Shown here piece after piece: positions 1 to 8,974 of a stretch of 64,000 bases of DNA; position 1 is the stretch's first letter; each line of letters opens with the position of its first letter. The DNA comes from Thermosipho affectus (GTDB taxonomy: Bacteria > Thermotogota > Thermotogae > Thermotogales > Fervidobacteriaceae): positions 124,001-188,000 of the forward strand of contig NZ_LBFC01000022.1 of assembly GCF_001990485.1 (NCBI RefSeq). Direction: 5' to 3'. Made by a program: the position numbers and the translations under genes. The notes below the pieces were generated by a model. It worked only from the letters and a program-made list of their open reading frames with translations. It searched no databases and was not told the origin of the DNA.

Positions 1-387
1 TTTTTGGGAATTACATCTTTTTTAGTTTGTTTTGATGATCCATATACTTCGTTTACAATGGTTGAAAGTGTTGGATTCACAAGTGTGATAACATATTCCT
101 TAAAAATGATTATTGGTAGAGGAAGACCTAATAGTTATGAAAAACCATTTGTTTTTAATTTTTTTTCCTTCGAAGGTAAAAATCATTCATTTCCTTCGGG
201 ACATAGCGCATTTGCATGGGCACTTTTTACGCCAATTGCTGAAAGATATGGTGACTTTTTTTATTTAGTACCCTTTTTGTTTTCTTTTTCACGGTTAGTT
301 GGAAATTATCATTGGTTAAGTGATGTTGTTTTTGGGGCTTTAATAGGATATTCGATTGGTAAATCATTTTATATAACTTCCAGGTGA
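1..387 (+). CDS. PAP2 family phosphatase, C-terminal part
   Basis: Membrane acid phosphatase of the PAP2 superfamily, probably acting on lipid phosphates or undecaprenyl/phosphatidyl phosphates. The three family motifs are present: KxxxGRxRP (KMIIGRGRP), PSGH (PSGHSAFAW) and SRxxxxxHxxSD (SRLVGNYHWLSD), which carry the catalytic histidines. The reading frame is open to base 1 and PAP2 proteins normally have further N-terminal membrane helices, so the gene starts upstream of the window; the TTG at 4 is not a convincing start. The TGA stop lies inside the terminator hairpin that follows. The substrate cannot be told from the sequence. Confidence 0.85.
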   Translation, partial: FLGITSFLVCFDDPYTSFTMVESVGFTSVITYSLKMIIGRGRPNSYEKPFVFNFFSFEGKNHSFPSGHSAFAWALFTPIAERYGDFFYLVPFLFSFSRLVGNYHWLSDVVFGALIGYSIGKSFYITSR

Positions 388-410
388 GAACCTGGAAGTT
401 TTTTTATTTT
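375..410 (+). terminator. Rho-independent terminator after PAP2 gene
   Basis: Perfect 10-bp stem ACTTCCAGGT (376-385) pairing with 390-399 around a 4-nt loop, followed by a run of seven T. The PAP2 stop codon forms part of the left arm. Confidence 0.9.
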
Positions 411-453
411 AAGGTATAATTAGTTTGTAAAGCTAAATATAAGGAGAGATTAT

Positions 454-1605
454 ATGGCTATTGCGAATAGAATTATATTTTTTACTTTGATTAATGGGAT
501 TTCAAGAAATATTTATCAGGTGTTGTTTAATTTGTACTTAAAAAATTTAGGATATCAAAACGACATTATAGGAACCATAATGTCTGTTAATCTTTGGGGT
601 AGTGCCATTTTGGGTTTAATAATAGGAATTTTATCGGATAAATACGGTAGAAAAAAGATGTTATTTGTTGTTCAACCATTGGTTTCTCTTTTTGCTATAT
701 TACGTTTGAATCCTTCAAATTTAATGTTGCTTTATGTTTTTTCATTTTTATTTGGAGGTTTTAACGCTTCTATTAGACTTTTAACTGATGTATTTTTGGT
801 TGAAAATACGCATCATAAGAACAGAGCAAAGTATTTTGGATTGAATTTTGGGGTTAATATGTTTACGGGTGTTTTAGGAAATGGAATAGGCGGATTTTTA
901 GGTGATTTGTTAGGGTTTAGATTTACAATGATACTTGCTATGGTTTTAAGGGTTTTTTCGATTTTGCCAGTGATGAATATAATTGAAAATAAGGTGAAAG
1001 TTGAAAATGTTAAATTAAATGAGTTTCAAAAGAAAATATTTGCATTTTATATCTTTTCAACTGCGAGCGTAGGGTTTGGTGCAGGATTATTCATACATTT
1101 TGGAAATGTGATTTTTTACGATTTATTTTCTTTGACTGCTACTTTTATAGGTTTTATACTTGCATTGGCACAGCTAGGTACAAGTATTGGTTCAACTTTT
1201 TCGCATAAACTGGGTAAAAAATTTGGAGCTGCAAAGGTTTTAATGTTATCAAATATGGTTGTTCCTATTTTAATTTTATTATTAGCTTTTATAAGGGAAC
1301 CAATAACGTTTACAACAATTTATATAGGCAGATTTACTATTATGAATATGGTTAATCCTATTTTCAACACACTCGTATTATCTTATCTTCCATCCAATAT
1401 TTTAGCATCTAGTACTGGTATAAGGAATTTCGCAAATAACGTTAGTCGTGCATTTGCAGCAATATTGTTCTCTGTTTTAGCATTGTCAAGTAAAGGGTAT
1501 ATGATTATATTTTTAATAAGTTCAGTTTTTTATTTTATTAATGGTTTTTTGATGATTATTTTTTATAAAAATATGGTGGGAAAGGATAAAAGATTTTACG
1601 ACTAA
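454..1605 (+). CDS. MFS family transporter
   Basis: Major facilitator superfamily permease of 383 residues with about twelve hydrophobic segments. The conserved loop between helices 2 and 3 is visible at residues 58-69 (GILSDKYGRKKM, matching the G-x-x-x-D-x-x-G-R-K/R motif A). The start is ATG 454 behind AAGGAGAG. A TATAAT box at 415-420, just after the preceding terminator, suggests its own promoter. It is followed by two hydrolases and a glycerophosphodiesterase, but no substrate can be assigned; drug, sugar or metabolite efflux are all possible. Confidence 0.85.
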   Translation: MAIANRIIFFTLINGISRNIYQVLFNLYLKNLGYQNDIIGTIMSVNLWGSAILGLIIGILSDKYGRKKMLFVVQPLVSLFAILRLNPSNLMLLYVFSFLFGGFNASIRLLTDVFLVENTHHKNRAKYFGLNFGVNMFTGVLGNGIGGFLGDLLGFRFTMILAMVLRVFSILPVMNIIENKVKVENVKLNEFQKKIFAFYIFSTASVGFGAGLFIHFGNVIFYDLFSLTATFIGFILALAQLGTSIGSTFSHKLGKKFGAAKVLMLSNMVVPILILLLAFIREPITFTTIYIGRFTIMNMVNPIFNTLVLSYLPSNILASSTGIRNFANNVSRAFAAILFSVLALSSKGYMIIFLISSVFYFINGFLMIIFYKNMVGKDKRFYD

Positions 1606-1612
1606 ATTTTGG

Positions 1613-1618
1613 TATAAT
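1613..1618 (+). promoter_or_regulatory. -10 box 8 bp before an ATG (possible leaderless start)
   Basis: Perfect TATAAT in an extended context, between the MFS stop and the hydrolase ATG at 1626. A transcript starting 7 bp downstream would begin almost at the ATG. No Shine-Dalgarno sequence lies in 1606-1625. No good -35 box is seen. Confidence 0.5.
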
Positions 1619-1625
1619 ATAGTAA

Positions 1626-2525
1626 ATGATTAATATAAAAGCTTGGTTCAAATTTTTGGTATATTTGTCTTTGTTTGTAATCTCATTTTTTAACTTTACA
1701 ATTGCAATATTTATATTTTTTATATTACAAATACCAATTGTAAAAAGGTCTGTGTTGGGGAAACTACCTTTTAATTTAGATAGAAAAAGCTGGTTAAAAA
1801 AAGAAACTTATAAATATAAAGAAAATTTATGGTTAGATTTATATTATCCGAAAATTGAAACAAATAATGTGGTTTTATTTGCTCATGGCGGAGGATGGAT
1901 AAGTGGCTATAGAAGACAACCTAACAACGTTTCATGGTATAGATATTTGGTATCAAAAGGTTTTATCGTTGCAACAATTGATTATAGATATGGTTATTTA
2001 AATGAAATAGACGTATTGGTTGAGGATATTTTTGATGCTTATAGATTTATAAAAAAGATGTTTCCGTTGTCAAAAGTGAGTTTAATGGGATTATCTGCAG
2101 GTGGTCATCTTGCACTGTATTTTGGATTGAAATATAAACCTAGTGTGGAAAATATTGTTAGTTATTATACCCCATGTGATCTTTTAGATATTTGGAAAAG
2201 TTCGTCTTTGTTTGCAAGATTTGCCGTGTCAACTACGTTAAAGAGATTACCAGTAAAGTCTAAAGATGTGTATATAAAGTATTCCCCTATTACATATGTT
2301 AATAAAGATGCTCCTCCTATTTTACTTGTTCATGGTTTAAAAGATTCCGTTGTTCCATATTTTTCTTCTGTGAAAATGTATAAAAAGTTGAGAGAAAAAG
2401 GTAATAATGCCAAGCTATTATTACATCCATTTGGCGATCATGGCTTTGAATTTGTACTTAAAGATGAAAAAACTAAGGATATATTGGAAGAAACGATAAA
2501 ATTTTTGAGGGGAGATTTGAAATGA
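1626..2525 (+). CDS. Alpha/beta hydrolase (lipase/esterase, HGGG type)
   Basis: Membrane-anchored esterase or lipase of the hormone-sensitive-lipase-like alpha/beta hydrolase group, 299 residues. Residues 10-38 are hydrophobic and probably anchor the protein. The oxyanion motif HGGGW is at 87-91, the nucleophile elbow GLSAGG at 155-160 (Ser157), and an Asp (HGLKDSVVP) and His (FGDHGFEF) near the C-terminus complete a plausible triad. It overlaps the next hydrolase by ATGA, so the two are translationally coupled. There is no ribosome binding site and a TATAAT sits 8 bp before the ATG, so it may be translated from a leaderless mRNA. The substrate is unknown. Confidence 0.82.
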   Translation: MINIKAWFKFLVYLSLFVISFFNFTIAIFIFFILQIPIVKRSVLGKLPFNLDRKSWLKKETYKYKENLWLDLYYPKIETNNVVLFAHGGGWISGYRRQPNNVSWYRYLVSKGFIVATIDYRYGYLNEIDVLVEDIFDAYRFIKKMFPLSKVSLMGLSAGGHLALYFGLKYKPSVENIVSYYTPCDLLDIWKSSSLFARFAVSTTLKRLPVKSKDVYIKYSPITYVNKDAPPILLVHGLKDSVVPYFSSVKMYKKLREKGNNAKLLLHPFGDHGFEFVLKDEKTKDILEETIKFLRGDLK

Positions 2526-3511
2526 TAAATTTTGATTTTGACTTTAAAATGCCTGAGTATACATCTGGTTATATATTAAAGTCAAAAAGATTTAGAGTTT
2601 CGTATATTAAATTTCCTTCATTTTATAAAAATAGTGAAAAGGGGACTGAAATAGTTGAGACGTATCTTTTTGAACCAAAAAAAGATATAGGTGGAAGTTT
2701 AATGATTTTACATGGGCTTGGAACTAGTAATATTCCATTTTTGTTGTGGATGGGTACACATCTTGCAAATGCAGGGCTTAGAACTATTATTCCAATTTTA
2801 CCTGGAAATTTCACAAGGGTCCCACATAACTCGGTTAGTGGAAAAGGGTATTTTTCAACTGATGTGGAAAAAGCGACAAAGTTTTGGGAACATGCTGTAA
2901 TTGATATATTAAGTGTTTTAAAATTTTTTAAAACTTTGAATATGTGGCATGAAAATAACTGTTTATTGGGATTTTGTCTTGGAGGAATGATAAGTGTAAT
3001 TTTGAATTCAGTTACAGATGATTTTAAAAAGACAATATTAATGACTACCGGTGGAGATGTTGGAACTTTAATATGGTATTCCCCAACGCTAGCCTTTATG
3101 AGAAGGGATATAAAAAAGGGATTAGGTGGAGATATTAGGGAAAAGGAAAGGTTTTTAAATAGATTTAAAAATGATATTGAAAAATTGAGTAAGTTTAAAA
3201 CTGTAAAGGAAATGCAAAACAGTGATATTCATCCGTTTTTAAAAGTTGATCCAATTGCATATGCTAAATTTGTGAAAAAAGAAAGAGTTATATTTATTGA
3301 AGCATTATTTGATAAAGCACTTCCAAAACAAAGCAGAAGAATACTTTGGGAAATGCTTGGAAAACCAAGGCGACATGTTATTTTATCCGGACATGTAACT
3401 TGGCTTCCTTTTCAATATTTTCTTGCAAGATTTATATTAAAAGAAATGGATGTAAATGAATTTAGAAGGCAAGCAAGGCTAATGGAGAAGATAAAATATG
3501 AGGAAAAATAA
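2522..3511 (+). CDS. Alpha/beta hydrolase with a Cys nucleophile elbow (GFCLGG)
   Basis: Cytoplasmic-looking alpha/beta hydrolase of 329 residues, without signal peptide. HGLG at 64-67 fits the oxyanion loop. The nucleophile elbow is GFCLGG (150-155), so the nucleophile would be Cys152 rather than Ser, as in dienelactone hydrolase and PHA synthases (G-Y-C-L-G-G). A C-terminal Asp (EALFDKALP) and His (LSGHVTWLP) could complete the triad. It is coupled to the upstream hydrolase by a 4-nt overlap and followed by a glycerophosphodiesterase. Neither PhaC nor dienelactone hydrolase function can be claimed; length and flanking sequence do not clearly match either. Confidence 0.75.
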   Translation: MINFDFDFKMPEYTSGYILKSKRFRVSYIKFPSFYKNSEKGTEIVETYLFEPKKDIGGSLMILHGLGTSNIPFLLWMGTHLANAGLRTIIPILPGNFTRVPHNSVSGKGYFSTDVEKATKFWEHAVIDILSVLKFFKTLNMWHENNCLLGFCLGGMISVILNSVTDDFKKTILMTTGGDVGTLIWYSPTLAFMRRDIKKGLGGDIREKERFLNRFKNDIEKLSKFKTVKEMQNSDIHPFLKVDPIAYAKFVKKERVIFIEALFDKALPKQSRRILWEMLGKPRRHVILSGHVTWLPFQYFLARFILKEMDVNEFRRQARLMEKIKYEEK

Positions 3512-3527
3512 CAAAGGAGGTACAGTA

Positions 3528-4223
3528 ATGAAGATATTAGGACATAGAGGATATGCAGAAAAATTCACTGAAAATACGTTGGAATCTTTTGCTAAAGCTA
3601 TTAAATATGGTGCTGATGGAATAGAATTAGATGTTTATTATACAAAAGATGGAGAAGTTGTTGTTACACATGATGAAGATTTAAAAAGGGTTTTTAATAT
3701 AAATTTAAATGTAAAAAAATGCAACATAAAATCAATTAAAGAAAAAGCAGATGTCCCAACTTTAAATGAAGTTTTTGAAATTATACCTGAAGATAAGGTA
3801 ATAAATGTAGAGATAAAGGACTTTGAAAATGCAGAGGATATAGTTAAATATGTCATAAAAGAAAACAGAAAGCAAGAGATAATTTTTAGTTCATTTGAAC
3901 ATGAAGTTATAAAAGAACTTTCAAGCATATATAAGTCTGAAAAGTTTGGACTTTTATTTGATGAAAGACATAAAGATTTAACATTTGATGATATAAAAAA
4001 GTTATTTACAGAAACCAATATATACAGTGCACATATTCCCATAGATCTCTATTACATAGACAAGGAAAAATTTCTTTATTTAACTAATTTTTTAAGAAGT
4101 ATTGAGAAAAAAGTAGTTATTTGGACAGTTAATAAAATTGAGGAAATTGAGTTTTTACGCAAGTTGGCGGATTATGTTATAACTGATTGTGTAGAAACAA
4201 TTGTGAACTATTTAAAAAAGTAA
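3528..4223 (+). CDS. Glycerophosphodiester phosphodiesterase
   Basis: Hydrolyses glycerophosphodiesters to an alcohol and glycerol 3-phosphate. The N-terminus MKILGHRGYAEKFTENT carries the catalytic HRG and E-N-T signature of the GDPD TIM barrel, followed by DGIELDVYYTKDGEVVVTHD with the metal-binding E-x-D and the second catalytic His. The 231-residue length fits bacterial cytoplasmic GDPDs and no signal peptide is seen. An earlier in-frame ATG exists at 3498, but AAAGGAGGT lies just before ATG 3528, so that is the start. It is the last gene of a run with two hydrolases, suggesting lipid or phosphodiester breakdown, and is followed by a bidirectional terminator. Confidence 0.93.
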   Translation: MKILGHRGYAEKFTENTLESFAKAIKYGADGIELDVYYTKDGEVVVTHDEDLKRVFNINLNVKKCNIKSIKEKADVPTLNEVFEIIPEDKVINVEIKDFENAEDIVKYVIKENRKQEIIFSSFEHEVIKELSSIYKSEKFGLLFDERHKDLTFDDIKKLFTETNIYSAHIPIDLYYIDKEKFLYLTNFLRSIEKKVVIWTVNKIEEIEFLRKLADYVITDCVETIVNYLKK

Positions 4224-4226
4224 AAG

Positions 4227-4250
4227 CTGGCCTGTACAGGCCAGTTTGTT
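4227..4250. terminator. Bidirectional terminator between convergent genes
   Basis: Perfect palindrome CTGGCCTGTACAGGCCAG (4227-4244), with A-rich sequence on the left and T-rich on the right. It lies between the convergent GDPD and kbl genes and could serve both. Confidence 0.8.
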
Positions 4251-5425
4251 TATATTACATTGAGTTTTTTACCAACTTTTTCAAATTTTTCAAGTGCAAA
4301 ATCTAAATCTTCTTTTGTGTGTACGGCGCTTATCATAACTCTTATTCGTGCTTTACCTTTTGGGACAGTGGGGTAACCAATTGATTGTGCAAAAATTCCC
4401 TCTTCAAAAAGCTCCTTACTAAATTGTGTGGAAAGTTTTGCATCGTACAACATGACAGGAGTTATTGGAGTTTCACTTTCTCCGGTATCAAAACCCAATT
4501 TTTTCATTTCTTCTTTAAAATATTTTGCATTATCCCACAATCTTTTGACCCTTTCATCTGATTCTTGGAGTATTTTAGTTGCTTCTAATGCTGCCGCGGT
4601 ATCAGCTGGAGAAAGTGGACTGCTAAATAGGAAAGGTCTAGCTTTTTGTTTTAAATATTCAATTAATTCTTTTTTTCCGGCAACATAGCCGCCTAATACA
4701 CCAAATGCTTTAGATAGTGTCCCAATTTCAATGTCAACCCTTCCATGTAATCCAAAGTGATCAACAATTCCCCTTCCATGACTGCCTAATACGCCCTCTC
4801 CATGTGCGTCATCTACCATAACCATGGCATTGTATTTTTCTGCAAGTTCAACTATTTCCGATAGTGGTGCCAAGTCACCATCCATACTGAATACACCATC
4901 CGTTATAATTAGTCTTCTTCTTGCATTTTTGGCTTCTTTTAATTTTTCTTCTAAATCTTTTATATCGCGATGTTTCCATACGAATCTTTTTGCTTTTGAA
5001 AGTCTTACACCATCAATTATACTAGCGTGATTTAATTCATCAGAAAGGATTGCATCTTCTCCGCTGGTGATTGCAGGTATTACAGCTTGGTTTGCTACAA
5101 ATCCAGATTGTAAGAAAATGGTTGCATCAACTTTTTTAAATTTTGCTAATGTATCCTCAAGTTCGTTGTGGAGTGAAAATGTACCAGCTATAGTTCTTAC
5201 TGCACCTGGACCTACACCCCATTTTTCTATCGCATTTATTGCCGCTTTTTTCAATCTTTCTTCATTTGCAAATCCAAGATAATTATTTGAGCAAAGATTT
5301 AAAACTTTTTTTCCGTTTATGGTTAACCAAGCACCTTGTGGAGATTCAAGAGTTTTTATGTATGTGTATAGCCCTTGCTCTTTTAAATTTTCAAGTTCTT
5401 TTGCAAAAATACTGTAATCAAACAT
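4250..5425 (-). CDS. kbl: Glycine C-acetyltransferase (2-amino-3-ketobutyrate CoA ligase)
   Basis: PLP enzyme of the alpha-oxoamine synthase family that converts 2-amino-3-ketobutyrate and CoA to glycine and acetyl-CoA, the second step of threonine degradation. About 391 residues, the usual length. Visible motifs: LCSNNYLGF (44-52), DDAHGEG (205-211), and GTLSKAFG with the PLP lysine at about 239. The frame extends upstream into tdh, but AGGGGGTG precedes ATG 5425, which is the better start. It lies 13 bp after tdh, which makes its substrate, so the two form an operon. Related 8-amino-7-oxononanoate synthase (BioF) is less likely given this partner. Confidence 0.92.
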   Translation of the reverse strand: MFDYSIFAKELENLKEQGLYTYIKTLESPQGAWLTINGKKVLNLCSNNYLGFANEERLKKAAINAIEKWGVGPGAVRTIAGTFSLHNELEDTLAKFKKVDATIFLQSGFVANQAVIPAITSGEDAILSDELNHASIIDGVRLSKAKRFVWKHRDIKDLEEKLKEAKNARRRLIITDGVFSMDGDLAPLSEIVELAEKYNAMVMVDDAHGEGVLGSHGRGIVDHFGLHGRVDIEIGTLSKAFGVLGGYVAGKKELIEYLKQKARPFLFSSPLSPADTAAALEATKILQESDERVKRLWDNAKYFKEEMKKLGFDTGESETPITPVMLYDAKLSTQFSKELFEEGIFAQSIGYPTVPKGKARIRVMISAVHTKEDLDFALEKFEKVGKKLNVI

Positions 5426-5438
5426 AATTTTACACCCC

Positions 5439-6470
5439 CTAATCAAGATTTAAAACTACTTTTCCGCATTTTTTATTCAACATAAGTTCAAATCCTTTTT
5501 CCCATTCATCAAAAGGAATAACATGTGTAACAACTTTCGAAAGATCAACTTTTTTGCTTTTAAGTAATTCATCGGCAACTTTCCATGTATCAAACATACG
5601 TCTTCCCGTAATTCCATATACGGTAATTCCTCTCATAATTACAAGAGAATCAAGGTTGATATCTATGCTACCACCGAATATACCTAATAATGATGCTTCA
5701 CCACCCATAGTGACACATTTTAAACCGTCTTCTAGTGCTTTCTTGTTACCGCTCATTTCAAGTAGAATATCTACACCATCTTCTGTTATAGTGTACACAC
5801 TTTTTATTAAATCCTGTTTTGTTGGATCTATGACTATATCTGCACCATTTTCCTTTGCCATTTTAATTCTTAAAGGATCAACTTCGGAGGTAATTACCAA
5901 ACTTGCACCAGCAGCTTTAGCAACTTGAATAGCCATTAATCCTATAGGACCTGCTCCTGTGATAAGTACTTTTTTCCCCGTTAAATCTGTTACCAAAGCG
6001 GTATGAATTGCATTTCCAAATGGTTCCATAACAGATGCAAAGTCTAAAGGAATTTCTTTTGAAAATTTCCACAGCACTGTTTCTGGAATAACAGCATATT
6101 CGGTAAAGACACCATTCCTATCCACACCTAATATTTCTAAATTCTTACAAACGTGCATTCTTCCAGTTTTACATTGATAACAATGTTCACATGGAATGTG
6201 CGTTTCAGCTGAAACTAAATCTCCCACTTTTACCTGTGTTACTGCTTCTCCTACTTCTACAACTTCCCCTGCCATTTCATGACCCACAATTAACGGCGGT
6301 TTGATCCTAGATTGAGACCATTCATCCCATTTGTAAATGTGGACATCTGTTCCACAAATAGAGGCACGACGTATCTTAACTAAGACGTCTCTTGGCCCTA
6401 ATTTTTGAGGTTTATCAACTTCTTTCATTATAAATCCTGGACCTGCATTTTCTTTTAATATAGCTTTCAT
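5439..6470 (-). CDS. tdh: L-threonine 3-dehydrogenase
   Basis: Zinc-dependent medium-chain dehydrogenase that oxidises L-threonine to 2-amino-3-ketobutyrate with NAD+. 343 residues. The catalytic zinc ligands are in [13 protein letters not shown] (Cys39) and GHE (64-65); four structural-zinc cysteines are in [15 protein letters not shown] (94-108). The Rossmann GAGPIG motif follows at about residue 171. The K-W-D-E-W stretch is typical of threonine dehydrogenases among the family. Start ATG 6470 has AAGGAGG 7 bases upstream. It is first in the tdh-kbl operon, with a promoter at 6503-6531. Confidence 0.94.
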   Translation of the reverse strand: MKAILKENAGPGFIMKEVDKPQKLGPRDVLVKIRRASICGTDVHIYKWDEWSQSRIKPPLIVGHEMAGEVVEVGEAVTQVKVGDLVSAETHIPCEHCYQCKTGRMHVCKNLEILGVDRNGVFTEYAVIPETVLWKFSKEIPLDFASVMEPFGNAIHTALVTDLTGKKVLITGAGPIGLMAIQVAKAAGASLVITSEVDPLRIKMAKENGADIVIDPTKQDLIKSVYTITEDGVDILLEMSGNKKALEDGLKCVTMGGEASLLGIFGGSIDINLDSLVIMRGITVYGITGRRMFDTWKVADELLKSKKVDLSKVVTHVIPFDEWEKGFELMLNKKCGKVVLNLD

Positions 6471-6502
6471 ATTTATCCTCCTTCCATCTTAATCCATATT
6501 AA

Positions 6503-6531
6503 ATTATATTACTTTACCAAAGATAAGTAAA
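6503..6531 (-). promoter_or_regulatory. tdh-kbl promoter with inverted repeat in the spacer
   Basis: On the minus strand: TTTACT (6526-6531), a 17-bp spacer, TATAAT (6503-6508). The inverted repeat TTACTT-N10-AAGTAA occupies 6509-6530, covering the spacer and -35 box, and could be an operator. Confidence 0.6.
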
Positions 6532-6693
6532 AGAAAATAAGGGATTATTATGTGAAAATATTCTTTTTAAAATAACTTAAAGTTGTAATTACTTAGTCTT
6601 TTTTATATATCCCAAAAAGAATAGGGAAAACGTATAAAACCAATTTGTTAGCATATAAAATTATATCACGGTTTAAGTTTAATTAGATAAAGT

Positions 6694-6722
6694 TTGATAA
6701 CATTTGATTAAAATGTTATTAT
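6694..6722 (+). promoter_or_regulatory. Promoter of the MATE gene
   Basis: TTGATA (6694-6699), 17-bp spacer, TATTAT (6717-6722). Predicted start near 6729 gives a leader of about 25 nt containing the ribosome binding site. Confidence 0.65.
6697..6719. promoter_or_regulatory. Palindromic operator candidate in the MATE promoter
   Basis: Perfect 9-bp arms: ATAACATTT (6697-6705) and AAATGTTAT (6711-6719), separated by GATTA. The palindrome fills the region between -35 and -10 and covers part of both boxes, the classic place for a repressor dimer such as MarR or TetR. No regulator gene is adjacent. Confidence 0.6.
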
Positions 6723-6753
6723 TAAATTTGAAATACGAAACATGGAGGTTAAT

Positions 6754-8112
6754 ATGTCTGCAAAAGATTTATTCTATGGAAGTATTTTAAAGCAGATTAT
6801 AGTAATGGGACTCCCAACGGCTATTGGTTTTTCATTTCAAATGTTTTACGATTTAGTTGATCTTTACTGGATTGGTAAAATTTCAACGAGTGCGATTGCT
6901 GGGGTTGGAATTTTTTCCACTATTTTTTGGGTTGTAGAAGCTTTAAATGAAATAATAGGTGTTAGTTCTATTTCGTTGATTTCACAAAGTTATGGTAAAA
7001 GGAATTTTGAGAGAACAAATTCAGTTATTGAACAAACTATTGCTTTTAAATTTTTAGTTGCAATTGTAGGTAGTGTTATTTTACTTTTGTTTTTAAAACC
7101 TATATTTTGTTTGTTTACTAATGAAGGAAATGTTTTGGAATTGGGACTAAAGTATGGATATCTAAGAATATTTTTTCTACCAATAATGTTTTCGTCGTTT
7201 TCAATAAACACGGCATTTAGAAGTATTGGAGATTCAAAAACTCCAATGATTATAATGATAATATCCAGTATCTTAAATATTATTTTAGATCCCATTTTAA
7301 TGTTTGATAAAGTATTTATCTTTAGAGGATTTAATTTAGGCGTATCAGGCGCTGCCATTGCCACGATTATCTCACAAGTCTTTTCTTTTGTAGTTGGTTT
7401 TTATATATTGTTTAGTGGAGTTGAGGGAGTAAAACCTAGTATTAGTGAGTTGTTTAAATTAGATTTTGGGATTGACAAGAAATTAATTACTATAGGTCTT
7501 CCAAATGGTTTTGAAGTACTTATGAGAAATTTATCTGGAGTTATGATTTTATATTTTGTTTCAAAATATGGCAAAGAAGTTATATCTGCTTATACTATTG
7601 GAAATAGGATCTTTGGCTTTGTGTTTATGCCATTGTTTGGTATTTTAATGGGAAGTTCTGCAATAGTTGGACAAAGTTTAGGAGCAGAGAAGGTTGAAAG
7701 GGCAGAAAAAGTGTCAAAAATAGCGGGATGGTTAACTACAATTGTGTCGTTGATTTTTGTTTGTATAATAGTTATCTTTTCAGAGGAATTTATTAATTTA
7801 TTTTCGAATGATTATGAAGTGATTAGAAATGGTGTTTTATTTTTAAGGTACAGTGTATGGGGATTGTTATTTCTTGCATATGGTTTGGGAATTAGTATTG
7901 CTTTTACAGGTTCTGGTTATAATATTCCATTTCTGTTTATGAGTTTAATTTCTAGATGGATAGTTCAGATTCCTTTGATGTATTTTGTGGTAATGGTATT
8001 TAAATTGCCGGTGATTTGGCTTTGGATTAGTTTTGTATTTGGAGATTTTATGGAATACATAGTTTCCATTTACTTTTTCAATAAGGGAAAATGGAAAGTA
8101 GTGAGAGTATAA
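6754..8112 (+). CDS. MATE family efflux transporter
   Basis: Multidrug and toxic compound extrusion protein of about 452 residues with twelve predicted membrane helices in two homologous halves; it exports cationic compounds using Na+ or H+. Typical signs are the early G-x-P motif (MGLPTAIGFSFQ), the region FYDLVDLYWIG, and FRSIGDSKTPM at the end of the first half. An upstream in-frame ATG (6742) lies inside the ribosome binding site; GGAGG at 6745-6749 is correctly spaced for ATG 6754. A strong palindrome in its promoter suggests repressor control. It is followed after 13 bp by a DUF4438 gene with its own AGGAGGTG. Confidence 0.9.
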   Translation: MSAKDLFYGSILKQIIVMGLPTAIGFSFQMFYDLVDLYWIGKISTSAIAGVGIFSTIFWVVEALNEIIGVSSISLISQSYGKRNFERTNSVIEQTIAFKFLVAIVGSVILLLFLKPIFCLFTNEGNVLELGLKYGYLRIFFLPIMFSSFSINTAFRSIGDSKTPMIIMIISSILNIILDPILMFDKVFIFRGFNLGVSGAAIATIISQVFSFVVGFYILFSGVEGVKPSISELFKLDFGIDKKLITIGLPNGFEVLMRNLSGVMILYFVSKYGKEVISAYTIGNRIFGFVFMPLFGILMGSSAIVGQSLGAEKVERAEKVSKIAGWLTTIVSLIFVCIIVIFSEEFINLFSNDYEVIRNGVLFLRYSVWGLLFLAYGLGISIAFTGSGYNIPFLFMSLISRWIVQIPLMYFVVMVFKLPVIWLWISFVFGDFMEYIVSIYFFNKGKWKVVRV

Positions 8113-8125
8113 GGAGGTGTAATTT

Positions 8126-8974
8126 ATGATTTTAAACGACGGTAAAGTTGTGAAGTTATCACTTTTAGTTGAAATAGTCCATCCCATTGCGCGAATTCCT
8201 GTTTTAAACAATGATGGAAAGCCATATTATTTTCCCGGAGTTGGCGGTATTTCATATAACTTTGGGCTTGGTGATAATGTTTTTGAAATTTTTGGAGATC
8301 ATGTTGAACCAGATGTTTCGACTAAAAATAAAGATAAAGTATTTAATGATACGTGTATGAATCTTGCGTGTATAGGGAATAAGGCTGTAGTAGTATCAGG
8401 TGAAGCAAAAGGGATGGAAGGGTACGTGATTGGAAAACATGGTGGAGTGGATAATATTTTGATATATTTTCCACAAAAAGATAAATTAGTCATTGGAGAT
8501 AAGATTCAGATATGTGGATTTGGCCAAGGATTAGAGATAATAGATTATCCAGACTTGAAAGTTTTTAATATTGATCCTAATTTATTGAAAAAAATATCAA
8601 TTATTGAAAAAAATGGGAAATTAATTTTTCCGGTTAAAGCTATTGTTCCTTCTTATCTTATGGGATCAGGTGTGGGGGCATCAAATCCAACTGGAACGGA
8701 TTATGATATAAATACACATGATATGGACGAGATAAAGCGCCTTGGATTGGACAAACTAAAAATAGGGGATTTTGTTGCGATAAAAGATCATTATAATGGT
8801 TATGGTGTAGGTGGTTTTAGAAAGGGAGCAATTTCAATAGGTGTAGTTGTACATTCTAATTGTATAAAAACAGGCCATGGGCCTGGAATTGTAGTAGTAA
8901 TGACTGCAAATGACAACAATAAACTTGATATTGAATTAAAAGATGAAGTGAACTTAAAAATGTTTTTAGAATAA
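8126..8974 (+). CDS. DUF4438 domain protein
   Basis: Soluble 282-residue protein that I recognise as the DUF4438 family known from Thermotogales and some Firmicutes. Features are a Gly-rich conserved N-terminal block (residues 40-50, PGVGGISYNFGLGDN), EAKGMEGYVIGKHGG near 95-108, and GASNPTGTDYDINTHD near 190-205. No signal peptide or membrane helix is present. The biochemical role is not known to me. It may be co-transcribed with the MATE gene. Its stop overlaps the convergent ABC ATPase gene by 9 bp and there is no terminator between them. Confidence 0.75.
   Translation: MILNDGKVVKLSLLVEIVHPIARIPVLNNDGKPYYFPGVGGISYNFGLGDNVFEIFGDHVEPDVSTKNKDKVFNDTCMNLACIGNKAVVVSGEAKGMEGYVIGKHGGVDNILIYFPQKDKLVIGDKIQICGFGQGLEIIDYPDLKVFNIDPNLLKKISIIEKNGKLIFPVKAIVPSYLMGSGVGASNPTGTDYDINTHDMDEIKRLGLDKLKIGDFVAIKDHYNGYGVGGFRKGAISIGVVVHSNCIKTGHGPGIVVVMTANDNNKLDIELKDEVNLKMFLE

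Noticed and set aside
6471-6741. Riboswitch in the tdh/MATE intergenic region
   Set aside because: The stretch is AT-rich without stable hairpins; the features found are promoters and palindromes for protein binding.
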